Part shown: one piece after another, positions 30,238-39,349 of the stretch
How the letters are laid out: the number at the start of each line of letters is the position of its first letter
Numbering within the stretch: the stretch's first letter is position 1
DNA from: Bacteroidia bacterium
Lineage (GTDB): Bacteria; Bacteroidota; Ignavibacteria; SZUA-365
Length of the DNA stretch: 64,000 nucleotides
Assembly (NCBI GenBank): GCA_027493955.1
Contig: JAOSJT010000001.1
Location: 3,273,131 to 3,337,130, forward strand
Direction of reading: 5' to 3'
The notes under the pieces: generated by a model
Seen by the model: only the letters and a program-made list of their open reading frames with translations
What the model was told of the DNA's origin: nothing
The model's database searches: none
Translations under genes and position numbers: made by a program

Positions 30238-30248
30238 ACGGAAAACGT

Positions 30249-31016
30249 ATGACCATCACGTTCATCGGTACCGCATCCGGCGTCCCGGTCCCGCATCGGA
30301 GGCATTCGTGCGTCCTCGTCGAGCATGGGGAAGTCGCAGAACTCATCGATGCAGGCGAAGGGTGTGCCGCGGGCCTTGTATCGCTTGACCGGGACACTCA
30401 GCGTATACGCAGCGTCTGGGTTTCGCACACCCACGCAGACCATGTCAGCGGTCTCCCGCTGCTGCTGCAGCACATGCACCTCCGCGGACGCACTGAACAC
30501 CTGGACATTCTGGTGCCACCTGGCCGGGAGCCCTGGTTCCTGAACTGGCTGCAGGGCATGTACATCTTCCAGGAAAAATGGTCGTTCCCGTTTTGCATCA
30601 AAGCGCTGGAACACATCACAACCGCAGGTGGATTGCGCATCCAGCCCGTACCGAACACGCATTTGGACAAGTCACGGGAGCTTGCCGCGCGGCATGGAGT
30701 TCCGGCGCAAGCCTGGTCTTTCGTGCTCATGTGCGACGAAACCTCCGTGCTCCTGTCGTCGGACATTGCGGGTATCGCGGATGTGGAGGAGTACGCACGC
30801 AACGTACAGCTGGCCATTCTGGATGTCGCGCATGTTCCGATGGACGATGTATTCCGTTTGGCGGAGCGCTGTACCGACCTCGAGATTTTCTGTACTCACA
30901 TCCCGCCGGAGCTGGAAACGAAGCTCGTGTCGCTGTGCAAACGCAGCGTCCAGGACCACGGAGGGCGAATTCACTTTGCGGAGGACGGGATGCGCGTCGC
31001 TCCGGGACGCGGCTGA
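30249..31016 (+). CDS. Metallo-beta-lactamase-fold hydrolase (RNase Z-like)
   Basis: A 255-residue MBL-fold hydrolase with the dinuclear zinc signature SHTHADHVSG, the opening TFIGTASGVPVPHRRHSCVLVEHG typical of the RNase Z/ElaC and AtsA group, an SSDIAG metal-bridging Asp, and a late His in FCTHIPPE. It lacks a clear RNase Z exosite arm, so tRNA 3' processing is not certain. Eleven bases after the SPOR gene and 17 before the activator gene, so part of one transcript. Confidence 0.8.
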   Translation: MTITFIGTASGVPVPHRRHSCVLVEHGEVAELIDAGEGCAAGLVSLDRDTQRIRSVWVSHTHADHVSGLPLLLQHMHLRGRTEHLDILVPPGREPWFLNWLQGMYIFQEKWSFPFCIKALEHITTAGGLRIQPVPNTHLDKSRELAARHGVPAQAWSFVLMCDETSVLLSSDIAGIADVEEYARNVQLAILDVAHVPMDDVFRLAERCTDLEIFCTHIPPELETKLVSLCKRSVQDHGGRIHFAEDGMRVAPGRG

Positions 31017-31033
31017 ACGAAAAAGAAAGCACT

Positions 31034-32173
31034 ATGGAAGCATCGCAGGTACAGGATAGAAAGGACTTTCAACGCAGACATGGTATTGTCGGCAACTCGC
31101 TCGAGCTCAGAGAAGTCGTTGAAACCATCATGCAAGTGGCACCGACGGACATCACCGTGTTGATCACCGGCGAGAGCGGAACCGGCAAGGAAGTCATGGC
31201 GAAAGCGATCCACGCGGCCAGCGCTCGCCGTAACCGTCGCTTCGTCGCCGTGAATTGCGGCGCCATTCCCGAGGGTATTCTGGAAAGCGAGCTGTTCGGT
31301 CACGAAAAAGGTGCCTTTACCGGTGCGGTGGAAACCCGCAAAGGCTATTTCGAAATGGCGGACGGTGGTACGATTTTCCTCGATGAGATCGGCGACACCC
31401 CGATTTCAACACAGGTGAAACTGCTGCGTGTCCTCGAGAGCGGTGAGTACATGCGTGTGGGAAGCGCCGAACCCCGCTTCGTGAACGTGCGCGTCATTAC
31501 CGCCACAAATAAAAATCTTGAAGACGAAGTGCGGAGCAAGCGCTTCCGGCAGGATCTCTATTTTCGCCTCCGCTCGGTCAACATCCGCATTCCACCGCTG
31601 CGCAGCCGCCGGTCCGACATACAATTACTCGTACGTCACTTCCTGCGCAATGAATCCTCCGATCCCCGGGAATCCATACTGCTGACGGACGACGGAATGG
31701 ATGCGCTTGTCCGGCACAATTGGCCCGGGAACGTACGAGAGCTGAAAAATATTGTAGAGAGCATTTCAGTGCTGGAACGAGGCAATGTCGTGGACGAACG
31801 CGTCGTCTCGAAATATCTCCACACCGAAGAAGAGCACGATCACCGGGCGTTGCCTGTCCATCTCGGGAAATCCCCGGATCAGGCGGAGCGTGAAGTGATA
31901 TTCCGTCTGCTTGTGGAGATGCGCGGGGAAATGCTGCAGCTCCGGGCACTGATAGAATCCCTGCGTGAAAAACCTCTGCCGCAATTGCCTCCCTCCGACG
32001 AGTCGCGGGAAAGCACAAACATCGATCTGGACTCCATGACGATGCGACGCATGGAAGAGCTGCTGATAAACCACACGCTGAAGCGTCTCAACGGCAACCG
32101 GCGCCTCGCCGCCGAAGCCCTGGACATCAGCCAGCGCACGTTGTACCGAAAAATCAAGGACTACGGATTGTGA
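31034..32173 (+). CDS. Sigma-54-dependent transcriptional activator without receiver domain
   Basis: AAA+ enhancer-binding protein of 379 residues. Walker A GESGTGKE (46-53), the sigma-54 contact loop GAFTGA (93-98), Walker B GGTIFLDEIG and the arginine-finger region are all intact. The C-terminus is a Fis-type helix-turn-helix (about 335-379, NRRLAAEALDISQRTLYRKIKDYGL). Only about 18 residues precede the AAA+ domain, so there is no receiver or sensory module and control must come by expression, by a partner protein, or not at all. Its stop overlaps the start of lptE (GTGA), which ties it to the envelope genes downstream. Confidence 0.93.
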   Translation: MEASQVQDRKDFQRRHGIVGNSLELREVVETIMQVAPTDITVLITGESGTGKEVMAKAIHAASARRNRRFVAVNCGAIPEGILESELFGHEKGAFTGAVETRKGYFEMADGGTIFLDEIGDTPISTQVKLLRVLESGEYMRVGSAEPRFVNVRVITATNKNLEDEVRSKRFRQDLYFRLRSVNIRIPPLRSRRSDIQLLVRHFLRNESSDPRESILLTDDGMDALVRHNWPGNVRELKNIVESISVLERGNVVDERVVSKYLHTEEEHDHRALPVHLGKSPDQAEREVIFRLLVEMRGEMLQLRALIESLREKPLPQLPPSDESRESTNIDLDSMTMRRMEELLINHTLKRLNGNRRLAAEALDISQRTLYRKIKDYGL

Positions 32174-32697
32174 TCAGAACCTTGTGTTGCTATTCGAATA
32201 TCTCGTATTTTTACATTGTCTTGACCTGTGCGGCCTTGTGCTCCGGTTGCGCCTATTCGTTTACCGGAGCCTCCGTGCCCGAGCACTGGAAAAGCATTGC
32301 CATACCGCTGTTCGACGATGACAGCAACTACGGTCAGCCCTCGCTGCGTGAGAATCTGACGAACATGATGATCGAGAAAATGCAGCAGGACAATACCTTG
32401 CGGTTGGCGGACCAATCGTCGGCCAGCGTCGAACTCCGGGGCGTGATCACCTCCGTACTCCCCGACCAGCCGATATCGGTTGCTCAGGGCACTCAGGCCT
32501 CGCGTCTTCAAATTCGATTGACGGTCCGGGCAACACTGATTGACAACGCGAACAACAAGGAAGTTTGGTCGAAAAATCTCAGCGCGAGCGGAGATTACCC
32601 CGCATCCTCCGGTTTGTCCGGTCGTGAAGCCGGTTTGAGGCAGGCCATGGAAAACTTGACGGACGACTTGTTGCTGGAGACAGTTTCCGCGTGGTAA
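32170..32697 (+). CDS. lptE: LptE-family LPS-assembly lipoprotein
   Basis: Outer-membrane lipoprotein of 175 residues expected to plug LptD and help insert lipopolysaccharide. A signal peptide ends in the lipobox ALCSGC, then GCAYSFTGASVPEHWKSIAIPLFDDDS, the family opening. Mid-protein beta strands (SVELRGVITSVLP, LQIRLTVRATLID) fit the LptE sandwich. The start is a GTG at 32170 overlapping the activator stop codon by two bases, implying translational coupling. Family assignment is by pattern and gene context. Confidence 0.82.
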   Translation: MIRTLCCYSNISYFYIVLTCAALCSGCAYSFTGASVPEHWKSIAIPLFDDDSNYGQPSLRENLTNMMIEKMQQDNTLRLADQSSASVELRGVITSVLPDQPISVAQGTQASRLQIRLTVRATLIDNANNKEVWSKNLSASGDYPASSGLSGREAGLRQAMENLTDDLLLETVSAW

Positions 32698-32740
32698 CTT
32701 TGTAGATATTCTTTCCACTCCCGAGGAACAACCTTTTACT

Positions 32741-34201
32741 ATGGAAAATTTTATACTGGGTGCATACGTGTTCTCGCTGAGCATCCTGTTCTTGTTTGGA
32801 TCGCACGGATTCGTGATGATCTATTACTACTTTAAAAACAAGGACAAGCGTCCAGTCGGGAGGGAGCTATCAGACGATAAACCCATCGTCACGGTACAAC
32901 TCCCCGTGTACAACGAGCTCTACGTTGTCGAGCGGCTCATCGATTCTGTCTGTGAAATGGATTATCCCAAAGACAGACTCGAGATTCAGGTCCTTGACGA
33001 TTCCACGGATGAAACGGTCGAAGTAATCGCGGCCGCCGTCGCACGAAAGAGTGCGCTGGGTTTTGACATCAAGCATGTGCGCCGGGATAACCGCGTCGGC
33101 TTCAAAGCCGGTGCGCTTCGATACGGCATGGGTATCGCGCGAGGCGAATTCATTGCGATCTTTGATGCTGATTTCGTCCCCAAGCCGAGTTTCCTGAACG
33201 ATACATTGCAGCATTTCACGAATGATCGAATCGGCATGGTGCAGACGCGTTGGGAGCATCTCAACAACGAGTTTTCCCTGCTGACACGCGCCCAGGGCAT
33301 AGCGCTCGACGGTCATTTCGTGATAGAACAGCAGGTACGGAACAAATCCGGATTTTTCATCAATTTCAACGGCACTGCCGGTGTATGGCGCCGAAGCTGT
33401 ATCGAGGACGCCGGAAATTGGGAAGACGACACGCTCACCGAGGATTTGGATCTGAGTTACCGAGCGCAGCTCAAGGGGTGGAAATTTGTGTTTCTCAATG
33501 ACGTCACCTCTCCCGCCGAACTCCCCTCCGAGATAAATGCACTGAAGTCGCAGCAATTCCGGTGGACCAAAGGCGCCATCGAAACCTCGAAAAAAATTCT
33601 TCCGCGTGTCTGGAAGGCAAAACTGCCGCTTCGCGTGAAGCTGCAGTCCACCGTGCATCTGACGAATAATCTCGTGTTCCCTTTCATCCTGCTCACAGGC
33701 ATTCTCAATGTACCGCTGATATTTATCAAGCAGACCGGACATCACGACACATTTTTCGCGTTCATGTCCGTCTTCGTCCTGGCCTTTATCAGTTCCTTCC
33801 TCTTCTATCTTTACTCACAGAAGGATGTGTACACGGACTGGAAGAAGAGAATTTTTCTGTTCCCGCTGTTCATGTCCGGCAGCATGGGATTTTCCGTGAA
33901 CAATTCCCGCGCTGTCATTGAAGGGCTGTTCAATAAAAAGAGTGCTTTTATCCGTACACCGAAATTCAGAATCGAGACGGAAAAAGACAGCTGGCAGAAT
34001 AAAAAATACCGTGCGTCCAAACGTATCAGTTTTGGGGTCATTCTTGAGCTGGTGCTCGCGTTGTACTGCCTCATCGGTGTGGGCGCATCCCTGTATTTTC
34101 TGGAAATCGCGGCATTGCCGTTTCAGCTTCTGTTCTGTCTCGGTTTCGGCTTGGTCGGTTGGCTGTCCATACGGCACGCCCTCGCCCCGCAACAATCATA
34201 G
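32741..34201 (+). CDS. Multi-pass GT2 glycosyltransferase (cellulose-synthase-like)
   Basis: Processive-type inner-membrane glycosyltransferase of 486 residues. One N-terminal helix, then a GT-A domain with VQLPVYNELYVVERLIDSV, DDSTDET, IFDADFVP, TEDLDLSYRA and QQFRW (the QxxRW acceptor-site motif), then four or five C-terminal helices. The full D, DxD, TED, QxxRW set fits cellulose synthase-like or ceramide-glucosyltransferase-like enzymes. Product unknown. Follows lptE by 43 bases and closes the tight cluster that began with miaB. Confidence 0.88.
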   Translation: MENFILGAYVFSLSILFLFGSHGFVMIYYYFKNKDKRPVGRELSDDKPIVTVQLPVYNELYVVERLIDSVCEMDYPKDRLEIQVLDDSTDETVEVIAAAVARKSALGFDIKHVRRDNRVGFKAGALRYGMGIARGEFIAIFDADFVPKPSFLNDTLQHFTNDRIGMVQTRWEHLNNEFSLLTRAQGIALDGHFVIEQQVRNKSGFFINFNGTAGVWRRSCIEDAGNWEDDTLTEDLDLSYRAQLKGWKFVFLNDVTSPAELPSEINALKSQQFRWTKGAIETSKKILPRVWKAKLPLRVKLQSTVHLTNNLVFPFILLTGILNVPLIFIKQTGHHDTFFAFMSVFVLAFISSFLFYLYSQKDVYTDWKKRIFLFPLFMSGSMGFSVNNSRAVIEGLFNKKSAFIRTPKFRIETEKDSWQNKKYRASKRISFGVILELVLALYCLIGVGASLYFLEIAALPFQLLFCLGFGLVGWLSIRHALAPQQS

Positions 34202-34307
34202 GAACAGCACGTTCCCGCTTCCCGCAACGTTTTGCGGCTGACATGGACAGTTCGCCACGGAGGTACATCGTCCGTGGCGTTCCATTTGCATTGAGCGCAG
34301 TTCTCGT

Positions 34308-35084
34308 ATGACACAGGACAAGAATCGACAGAACGATCAGACGCTCCGACTGCTCGAGCGGCATGTTGCCGAGCATCCGGGCTCTCCTGCGTATCTTCGT
34401 CTCGCAGCATTGCTCTTGGAGATGCAGCGTCCCGAGGAAGCGCTGAAGCGTTGCCTTCTCGGCATCAAACGAACGCCCGATCATCCGACCGCTCTTCTGT
34501 TGATGGCACGCGCACAAGTGATGCTGCGTCACTATAACGATGCACGCGAATCTCTGCGCGTACTGCTCAGCGCCGTTCCCGGTGGTATCGCCGCCCGGCA
34601 GTTGCTCGAGAAAATCCCGGAACTCGAACTGGCGTATCCCCCTGCCGTGGCGTCAGCCATCGATGCCTTTTCGCTGCCCCGTCGTGAGGTTCAGGCAGAG
34701 ACTCGCTGGAGCCGTCAGGAGAACATTTTACCGACGCTGCCGCGCGTCGGACCCGCAAGCCAGACGCCCGCGCCGGACGAAGGACCAACCGTCGCCGTTC
34801 CAGTGCTGGACCTGTCGGCACTGGCTGCGCGGCTGGAACATGCGCGCATTCCGGCGCTCGCGAATGACCTCGAGGAGGACATTGCAGCCGATGAAGATGA
34901 CATCGAGACCGTCAATCTGCAGCTGCGACCGCAAACGGAAACTCTTGCCCGCATCTATTCTTCGCAAGGCCGCTATCGGGAAGCCATAGACGCCTTTCGC
35001 TCTCTGTCCGGTCTGCATCCCGACAGGGCAGCGGAATTCGAACAACACATCCGCGAACTCGAACGCAAGCTTGCCGAATCCTGA
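34308..35084 (+). CDS. TPR-repeat protein
   Basis: A 258-residue soluble protein with no signal peptide. The N-terminal TPRs (about 10-110) read LERHVAEHPGSPAYLRLAALLLEMQRPEEALKR and ALLLMARAQVMLRHYNDARESL. A Pro/Ala-rich, acidic central stretch (about 130-210) leads to a last TPR (ETLARIYSSQGRYREAIDAFRSL). Probably a protein-protein interaction module; no partner can be assigned. It lies 106 bases after the glycosyltransferase gene, which may leave room for a separate promoter. Confidence 0.75.
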   Translation: MTQDKNRQNDQTLRLLERHVAEHPGSPAYLRLAALLLEMQRPEEALKRCLLGIKRTPDHPTALLLMARAQVMLRHYNDARESLRVLLSAVPGGIAARQLLEKIPELELAYPPAVASAIDAFSLPRREVQAETRWSRQENILPTLPRVGPASQTPAPDEGPTVAVPVLDLSALAARLEHARIPALANDLEEDIAADEDDIETVNLQLRPQTETLARIYSSQGRYREAIDAFRSLSGLHPDRAAEFEQHIRELERKLAES

Positions 35085-35175
35085 TTGACGACGGCGCCGG
35101 ATCGTTCGACCTTGAGCGTTTCCCCCGCCGCGCGTATCCTCCATCGTTTTCTCAACCATCTATTCCCGGTGCGCC

Positions 35176-35715
35176 ATGATCGATCGTAAACACACTCTTC
35201 TGCTCGTCGTTGACATTCAGGGAAAACTCGCGGAGATCGCACACGAGTCCGCACACCTCCTGCGCAACGCCCGCATCTTGATTGAGGGGGCAAAGATCCT
35301 CGGAATTCCCATCGTATACACGGAGCAATATCCGAAGGGATTGGGACCGACAGAATCCAACCTGGCGGAACTGCTCGCAGATGCAATACGAATCGAAAAA
35401 GACAGCTTCAGCTGCTGCGGCGCGTTTGAATTTGAGGTGAAACTGACAGAGCTCCACAAAACCGACATCCTGCTCTGTGGTATCGAGGCCCATGTTTGCG
35501 TCTACCAAACGGCGCGCGATCTGATCGGCCTGGGTTATAACGTACATGTCGTATCCGACGCCGTGTCGAGCCGTACCCCCGCCAATCGCGAGCTGGGCAT
35601 CCACGCGATGGAGCAGCTCGGAGCGAAGCGTACCGGCACCGAAATGGCGCTGTTTGAACTGTTACAGGTTTCGGGTACAGACGAGTTCAAGGCGATCTCC
35701 AGGTTGGTGAAATAA
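35176..35715 (+). CDS. Isochorismatase-like cysteine hydrolase
   Basis: Cytoplasmic 179-residue hydrolase of the isochorismatase superfamily. The triad is visible as Asp in LLVVDIQGKL, Lys in IEKDSFSC and Cys in GIEAHVCVYQTA. This sub-type (YcaC/nicotinamidase-like) hydrolyses amide or related bonds in small molecules; the true substrate is unknown. No strong ribosome-binding site precedes ATG 35176. Confidence 0.87.
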   Translation: MIDRKHTLLLVVDIQGKLAEIAHESAHLLRNARILIEGAKILGIPIVYTEQYPKGLGPTESNLAELLADAIRIEKDSFSCCGAFEFEVKLTELHKTDILLCGIEAHVCVYQTARDLIGLGYNVHVVSDAVSSRTPANRELGIHAMEQLGAKRTGTEMALFELLQVSGTDEFKAISRLVK

Positions 35716-35899
35716 TCCACCGATCCTGTATCGACGATGGGTGCGGCACAGGCAACGCACCCACACGGGCATACCGTGGCGCTCCCCGCAGAGAGCTACG
35801 CGCCTTTGTGAATAATCCGGAGTCTCGTCCTTTGTCGGATGTCATACCGAAGAGAAACCATCGCAGCGAGCAGCGGCAGAATTGCGGCAGCAAATCTCC

Positions 35900-35930
35900 A
35901 AAAAAACGGCCCCGAAATCGGGGCCGTTTT
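35900..35930 (-). terminator. Intrinsic terminator, probably bidirectional
   Basis: A perfect 11-base stem (AACGGCCCCGA and its complement) around a two-base AA centre, flanked by seven T on the minus strand and four on the plus strand. It lies 17 bases after the stop of the minus-strand gene at 35947 and could also stop plus-strand transcripts from the isochorismatase-like gene. Confidence 0.85.
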
Positions 35931-35946
35931 CCAAATCGGTGGCTGC

Positions 35947-36738
35947 TTAACGCGCGTTCTTGAACCACTCGTAATACGTCGTTTCCAGTTCATGCGCACT
36001 GGGCATGGGGAAGAACAGCATGTCGCCGCTCTGATCGAAGAACCAGAATCCGTGCCGCAGCACCCGGTAAGAAATATTGTGCAGAACGGACGAGAGACTG
36101 ATGGTCTTGACTTTTTTCTCGGGCAGCTGATGCATCTCCAGCAGACAGTCGAGAAGGTGATAGGGATTGCTGTCGGGAATCGGCGATACGATGATCTCCC
36201 GATTTCTGCTCTCGGCGAGAAATTCCTCGATATTCAAATCGATCTGCGTGAAACAGAAACGCGAGGCACCCTTCGCCGAATCGGATGTGATATATTTTCC
36301 GAATTCGCGCTGATCCAGTCGCGAGGCGATGAGATTGGAAACCGGCGCGATTTCCTGGAATATGCGGATCAGACCGGGGACGTTCTCGGCAGTGTAGGGA
36401 GCGGGAGACAACTCGAGCGCTTTCCCGCTGACAGTAACGAGATAGAGTTTCTGTATCGCGGAGAAGGGAATGTGTTCCAAAACGCGGTACGATGAGATGA
36501 ATTTGGTGCGTTTGGGACTCCCATCCTCGTGCGGAACCGTCTTTTCCAGATACTCCTCGATCTTGAAATAAGGATCACGGAAGTTGATGTCGATTTCCGC
36601 AAAAACGACCTTACCCTGAAAATGCCGCGCGCTGCCGATGGTATAGTGTTGTGCGAAAGCCGCAGGTTCGAGTTGCGATGAAACCAGTGCGTTGATCGGG
36701 AACACGATCATGTAGAGGTGTTTCGGATAATCTGCCAT
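35947..36738 (-). CDS. Conserved-looking cytoplasmic protein of unknown function
   Basis: A 263-residue protein I do not recognise. It has no signal peptide or membrane helix, is balanced in charge, and mixes beta-rich (LYMIVFPINALVSSQ, KVVFAEIDINFRDPYF) and helical parts. Two internal halves look loosely alike: ARHFQGKVVFAEIDINF near residue 40 and ASRFCFTQIDLNIEEF near residue 160, so it could be an internal duplication. ATG 36738 is chosen because the upstream frame is low complexity. It is divergent from the methyltransferase gene and followed by a strong terminator, arguing that it is a real transcribed gene. Confidence 0.7.
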   Translation of the reverse strand: MADYPKHLYMIVFPINALVSSQLEPAAFAQHYTIGSARHFQGKVVFAEIDINFRDPYFKIEEYLEKTVPHEDGSPKRTKFISSYRVLEHIPFSAIQKLYLVTVSGKALELSPAPYTAENVPGLIRIFQEIAPVSNLIASRLDQREFGKYITSDSAKGASRFCFTQIDLNIEEFLAESRNREIIVSPIPDSNPYHLLDCLLEMHQLPEKKVKTISLSSVLHNISYRVLRHGFWFFDQSGDMLFFPMPSAHELETTYYEWFKNAR

Positions 36739-36899
36739 TCTCGTTCTTTTGAATATGTGGAAATGCCGGAGCTGGTAATGTATCAAATATGGCGCTGACC
36801 CGCAACCGGTCCGCACGATGTCGTATGAGATGCTTCAGCAATTGGGAGTTCGGTCGGATAGGAGTATATTTTAGTTTGTCCAAAACGGAACAAAGCGCA

Positions 36900-37655
36900 A
36901 TGCGATTTGACGATATTGTTTCTCACCTCCAGAATGTACCCCACATCCCGCCTGATAGAGGCCGGTTGCTCTACGACTTCATCATGGAGACCAAGCCCGC
37001 ACGTATTCTCGAGCTGGGCTTCGCACATGGCACCTCCGCCTGCTACATGGCCGCCGCACTCGATGAACTCGGGGCCGGGGAGATTCTGACGATTGACAAT
37101 CAGGAAGCGAAGAAGCGGTCTCCGGATATTCATGACCTCATGACGCGCACCGGTCTTGCCTCCCGCATCCGACCCGTGTTTGCCCAGCGCTCGTACACTT
37201 GGGAATTATTGCACCTGCTCGAAGCGCACACCAACGAGGGACGGACGGAACCACAATTCGATTTCGTGTTCATCGACGGCGGACACACCTGGGATTCCGA
37301 TGGCTTTTCGTTTTTACTTGCCGACCGTCTGCTTCGTCCGGGCGGCTGGGTGTTGTTTGACGACATGACGTGGACTCCCGCCATGTGCGCGGGCGAACCC
37401 TGGGTGGAAGCGATGCCCGAGGAGGAGCGCAATGTCGCACAAGTGGAGAAGGTGTATCAGCTGCTCGTCATCCCCAATCCCGCGTATCAGGATTTCTCAT
37501 ATGACGGCGTGTGGGGCTGGGCAAGAAAAAAATCCGGTCTTGCCGAAGATCAGAACCGCGCGGAACTGCTTCGTACACTGTACGCAAGATCCAGCGCGGC
37601 GCGGCGTTCCTATCTCATCAGACGCTATGTAAAGAAACTGTTCCGACTCTCCTGA
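36900..37655 (+). CDS. Class I SAM-dependent methyltransferase (Methyltransf_24-like)
   Basis: A 251-residue methyltransferase. SAM motif I is ARILELGFAHGTSACYMAAAL, then ILTIDNQEAKK, FDFVFIDGGHTWDSDGFSF (post-motif with Asp and His typical of surface-polysaccharide-linked O-methyltransferases) and LRPGGWVLFDDMTW. The C-terminus is basic (RRSYLIRRYVKKLFRLS). Methyl acceptor unknown. ATG 36900 is preferred over an upstream frame start because the SAM fold begins soon after; a TATATT (36864-36869) lies at promoter distance. Confidence 0.82.
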   Translation: MRFDDIVSHLQNVPHIPPDRGRLLYDFIMETKPARILELGFAHGTSACYMAAALDELGAGEILTIDNQEAKKRSPDIHDLMTRTGLASRIRPVFAQRSYTWELLHLLEAHTNEGRTEPQFDFVFIDGGHTWDSDGFSFLLADRLLRPGGWVLFDDMTWTPAMCAGEPWVEAMPEEERNVAQVEKVYQLLVIPNPAYQDFSYDGVWGWARKKSGLAEDQNRAELLRTLYARSSAARRSYLIRRYVKKLFRLS

Positions 37656-37700
37656 CCGACACCCGGACTCAACCGCGACGTCCCGCGGCAATCATCCGGC

Positions 37701-39191
37701 TCACTGCGGGATGTCCCTTGCATCCTTCGGGCGAAACAGGAGGTAGTGCTCGGTTGACGCGTCCGGCCGCAGACCCGGAGGTTGTACGCCGACCGGCACA
37801 AGAACCAGACCGCGTCGCTGCCACGCCTCCATGCTGTCCGGCACATTCATGCTCCCGTAGGCATCATCGTGATAGGAGGTGATAGCGGCATCGGGATAAT
37901 AGGGACGGAGCTGCGGATACACGCTTCTTGGCAGTGTCATCGCTGAAGGCTTTTCCGCGGCAACCAGCTTGTGCAGGCTTATCAGCTCGGAATAGTCGGG
38001 TTTGGGGACGAGAAACAGTGCGCTGACAAAGAGCACCGTCGCTGCGACACCGATCGGCACGGGTCGCTGCAGACCCCAATTCCCGAAAATCTGCGAGACG
38101 ACGAAAGGAAGGAAAAACAACATGATGCCGCTGACCGGAAACAGATACCAGCGGTACACCAGTGTCGGATTCATCTGAAGGTACAGCAGGGCAAGACTGA
38201 AACCTGTCGCGATACACACGCTCCCGTGCCGTAGCATCGTCCGCGCACGCAGCAGAACGATGATGAGCAATGTAGGGATGAGGAGCAACTCGAACGGATT
38301 GGCGTTCCATTTATCGAAGAGCAACTCCCACCAATTATCGAACGCCACCGTCTCGGACGGCAACCGAAACACGGCTATGTAGATCACGAACACCCAGTTC
38401 TTCAGAAGATTCAGTGTGAGCAGCGAAGCCGGCCACAGCAGCAGCAGAAATCCCGCAACCCAGACCACCGACCGCCCGACACGACGAAGAAAGGCAAAGC
38501 GCGATGTGCTTTTCCAGAACCGCCAGAATAAAAACAGCACCGTAAAAAACACCACGAACATGCCGTACGCTACGGTCACCAGCGTCGCAGCAAAGAACAG
38601 CTGCGTGAGTCGGAGCATGGATGCTTCTCCGCCGCGTTCATACAAATACAGGCAGAACAGAAAAAGCGTCAGCATCAGGCCGAAGGGAAGGTGCATGTTG
38701 AAACCCACCACCGCCATGGCATAGGCGGACGATGCCGGCAGCAGAAGCAGCAGCGGCGTTCGAGCGCTATCGTGTCTCCATCCTATTACGCCGATCACCG
38801 CTATCCAGAGCAACACCCAGAAGAGATTCGACAGTCGCAGTTGCCAGTGCAGCGGCATGCCGCCGGTAACGTGCGAAAGGGCAATCGCCGGATAGAAGGC
38901 GAGCGGCGGATGATAATGCCGCAGAAACATGGTGCTCCCCGACCCGCGGATATAATCGGACAGTCGCGCACGGGCTTCCGCGTCACCCAAAGCGTCCATA
39001 CCCATGCGCACAAATTCGGTGAGCGGCAGATCATCATGGTCTGTCCAATTCACCCAAAAGCCCCGCTGTACCGCCAGATAGTAATCCCCTTCGTCATAGG
39101 TCAGGGGATACTCGGCCTGGTGCAGGAAAAATCCCGCCACACCGGCGGCTACGGAGAGCAGAATGATGAGCAGGAAGGAGCGCTGTGTCAT
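37701..39191 (-). CDS. GT-C-fold membrane glycosyltransferase (ArnT/PMT-like)
   Basis: A 496-residue integral membrane protein with 10-12 helices. The first extracytoplasmic loop has YPLTYDEGDYY, the acidic Asp-Glu pair typical of GT39/GT83-type enzymes that use polyprenyl-phosphate sugars, and a later HYHPPLAFYPAIAL segment (HPP motif). A soluble C-terminal domain (about 410-496) is periplasmic. It may decorate a lipid, protein or glycan at the outer face of the inner membrane; donor and acceptor are unknown. Tail-to-tail with the methyltransferase gene. Confidence 0.75.
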   Translation of the reverse strand: MTQRSFLLIILLSVAAGVAGFFLHQAEYPLTYDEGDYYLAVQRGFWVNWTDHDDLPLTEFVRMGMDALGDAEARARLSDYIRGSGSTMFLRHYHPPLAFYPAIALSHVTGGMPLHWQLRLSNLFWVLLWIAVIGVIGWRHDSARTPLLLLLPASSAYAMAVVGFNMHLPFGLMLTLFLFCLYLYERGGEASMLRLTQLFFAATLVTVAYGMFVVFFTVLFLFWRFWKSTSRFAFLRRVGRSVVWVAGFLLLLWPASLLTLNLLKNWVFVIYIAVFRLPSETVAFDNWWELLFDKWNANPFELLLIPTLLIIVLLRARTMLRHGSVCIATGFSLALLYLQMNPTLVYRWYLFPVSGIMLFFLPFVVSQIFGNWGLQRPVPIGVAATVLFVSALFLVPKPDYSELISLHKLVAAEKPSAMTLPRSVYPQLRPYYPDAAITSYHDDAYGSMNVPDSMEAWQRRGLVLVPVGVQPPGLRPDASTEHYLLFRPKDARDIPQ

Positions 39192-39349
39192 GGACGACTC
39201 TTGACTGTGTGTTCATGATAAATATGCAAGAAATCGGATTAACGGTAAACGTACCTCCGGAACAGCTGCGCATGAGCGGCTGATAGCAACATTCAGCTGT
39301 CGGCTTCGTATTATGGAGTTGCATTTTCACAGTCCTGGGCCCAGGCGGA

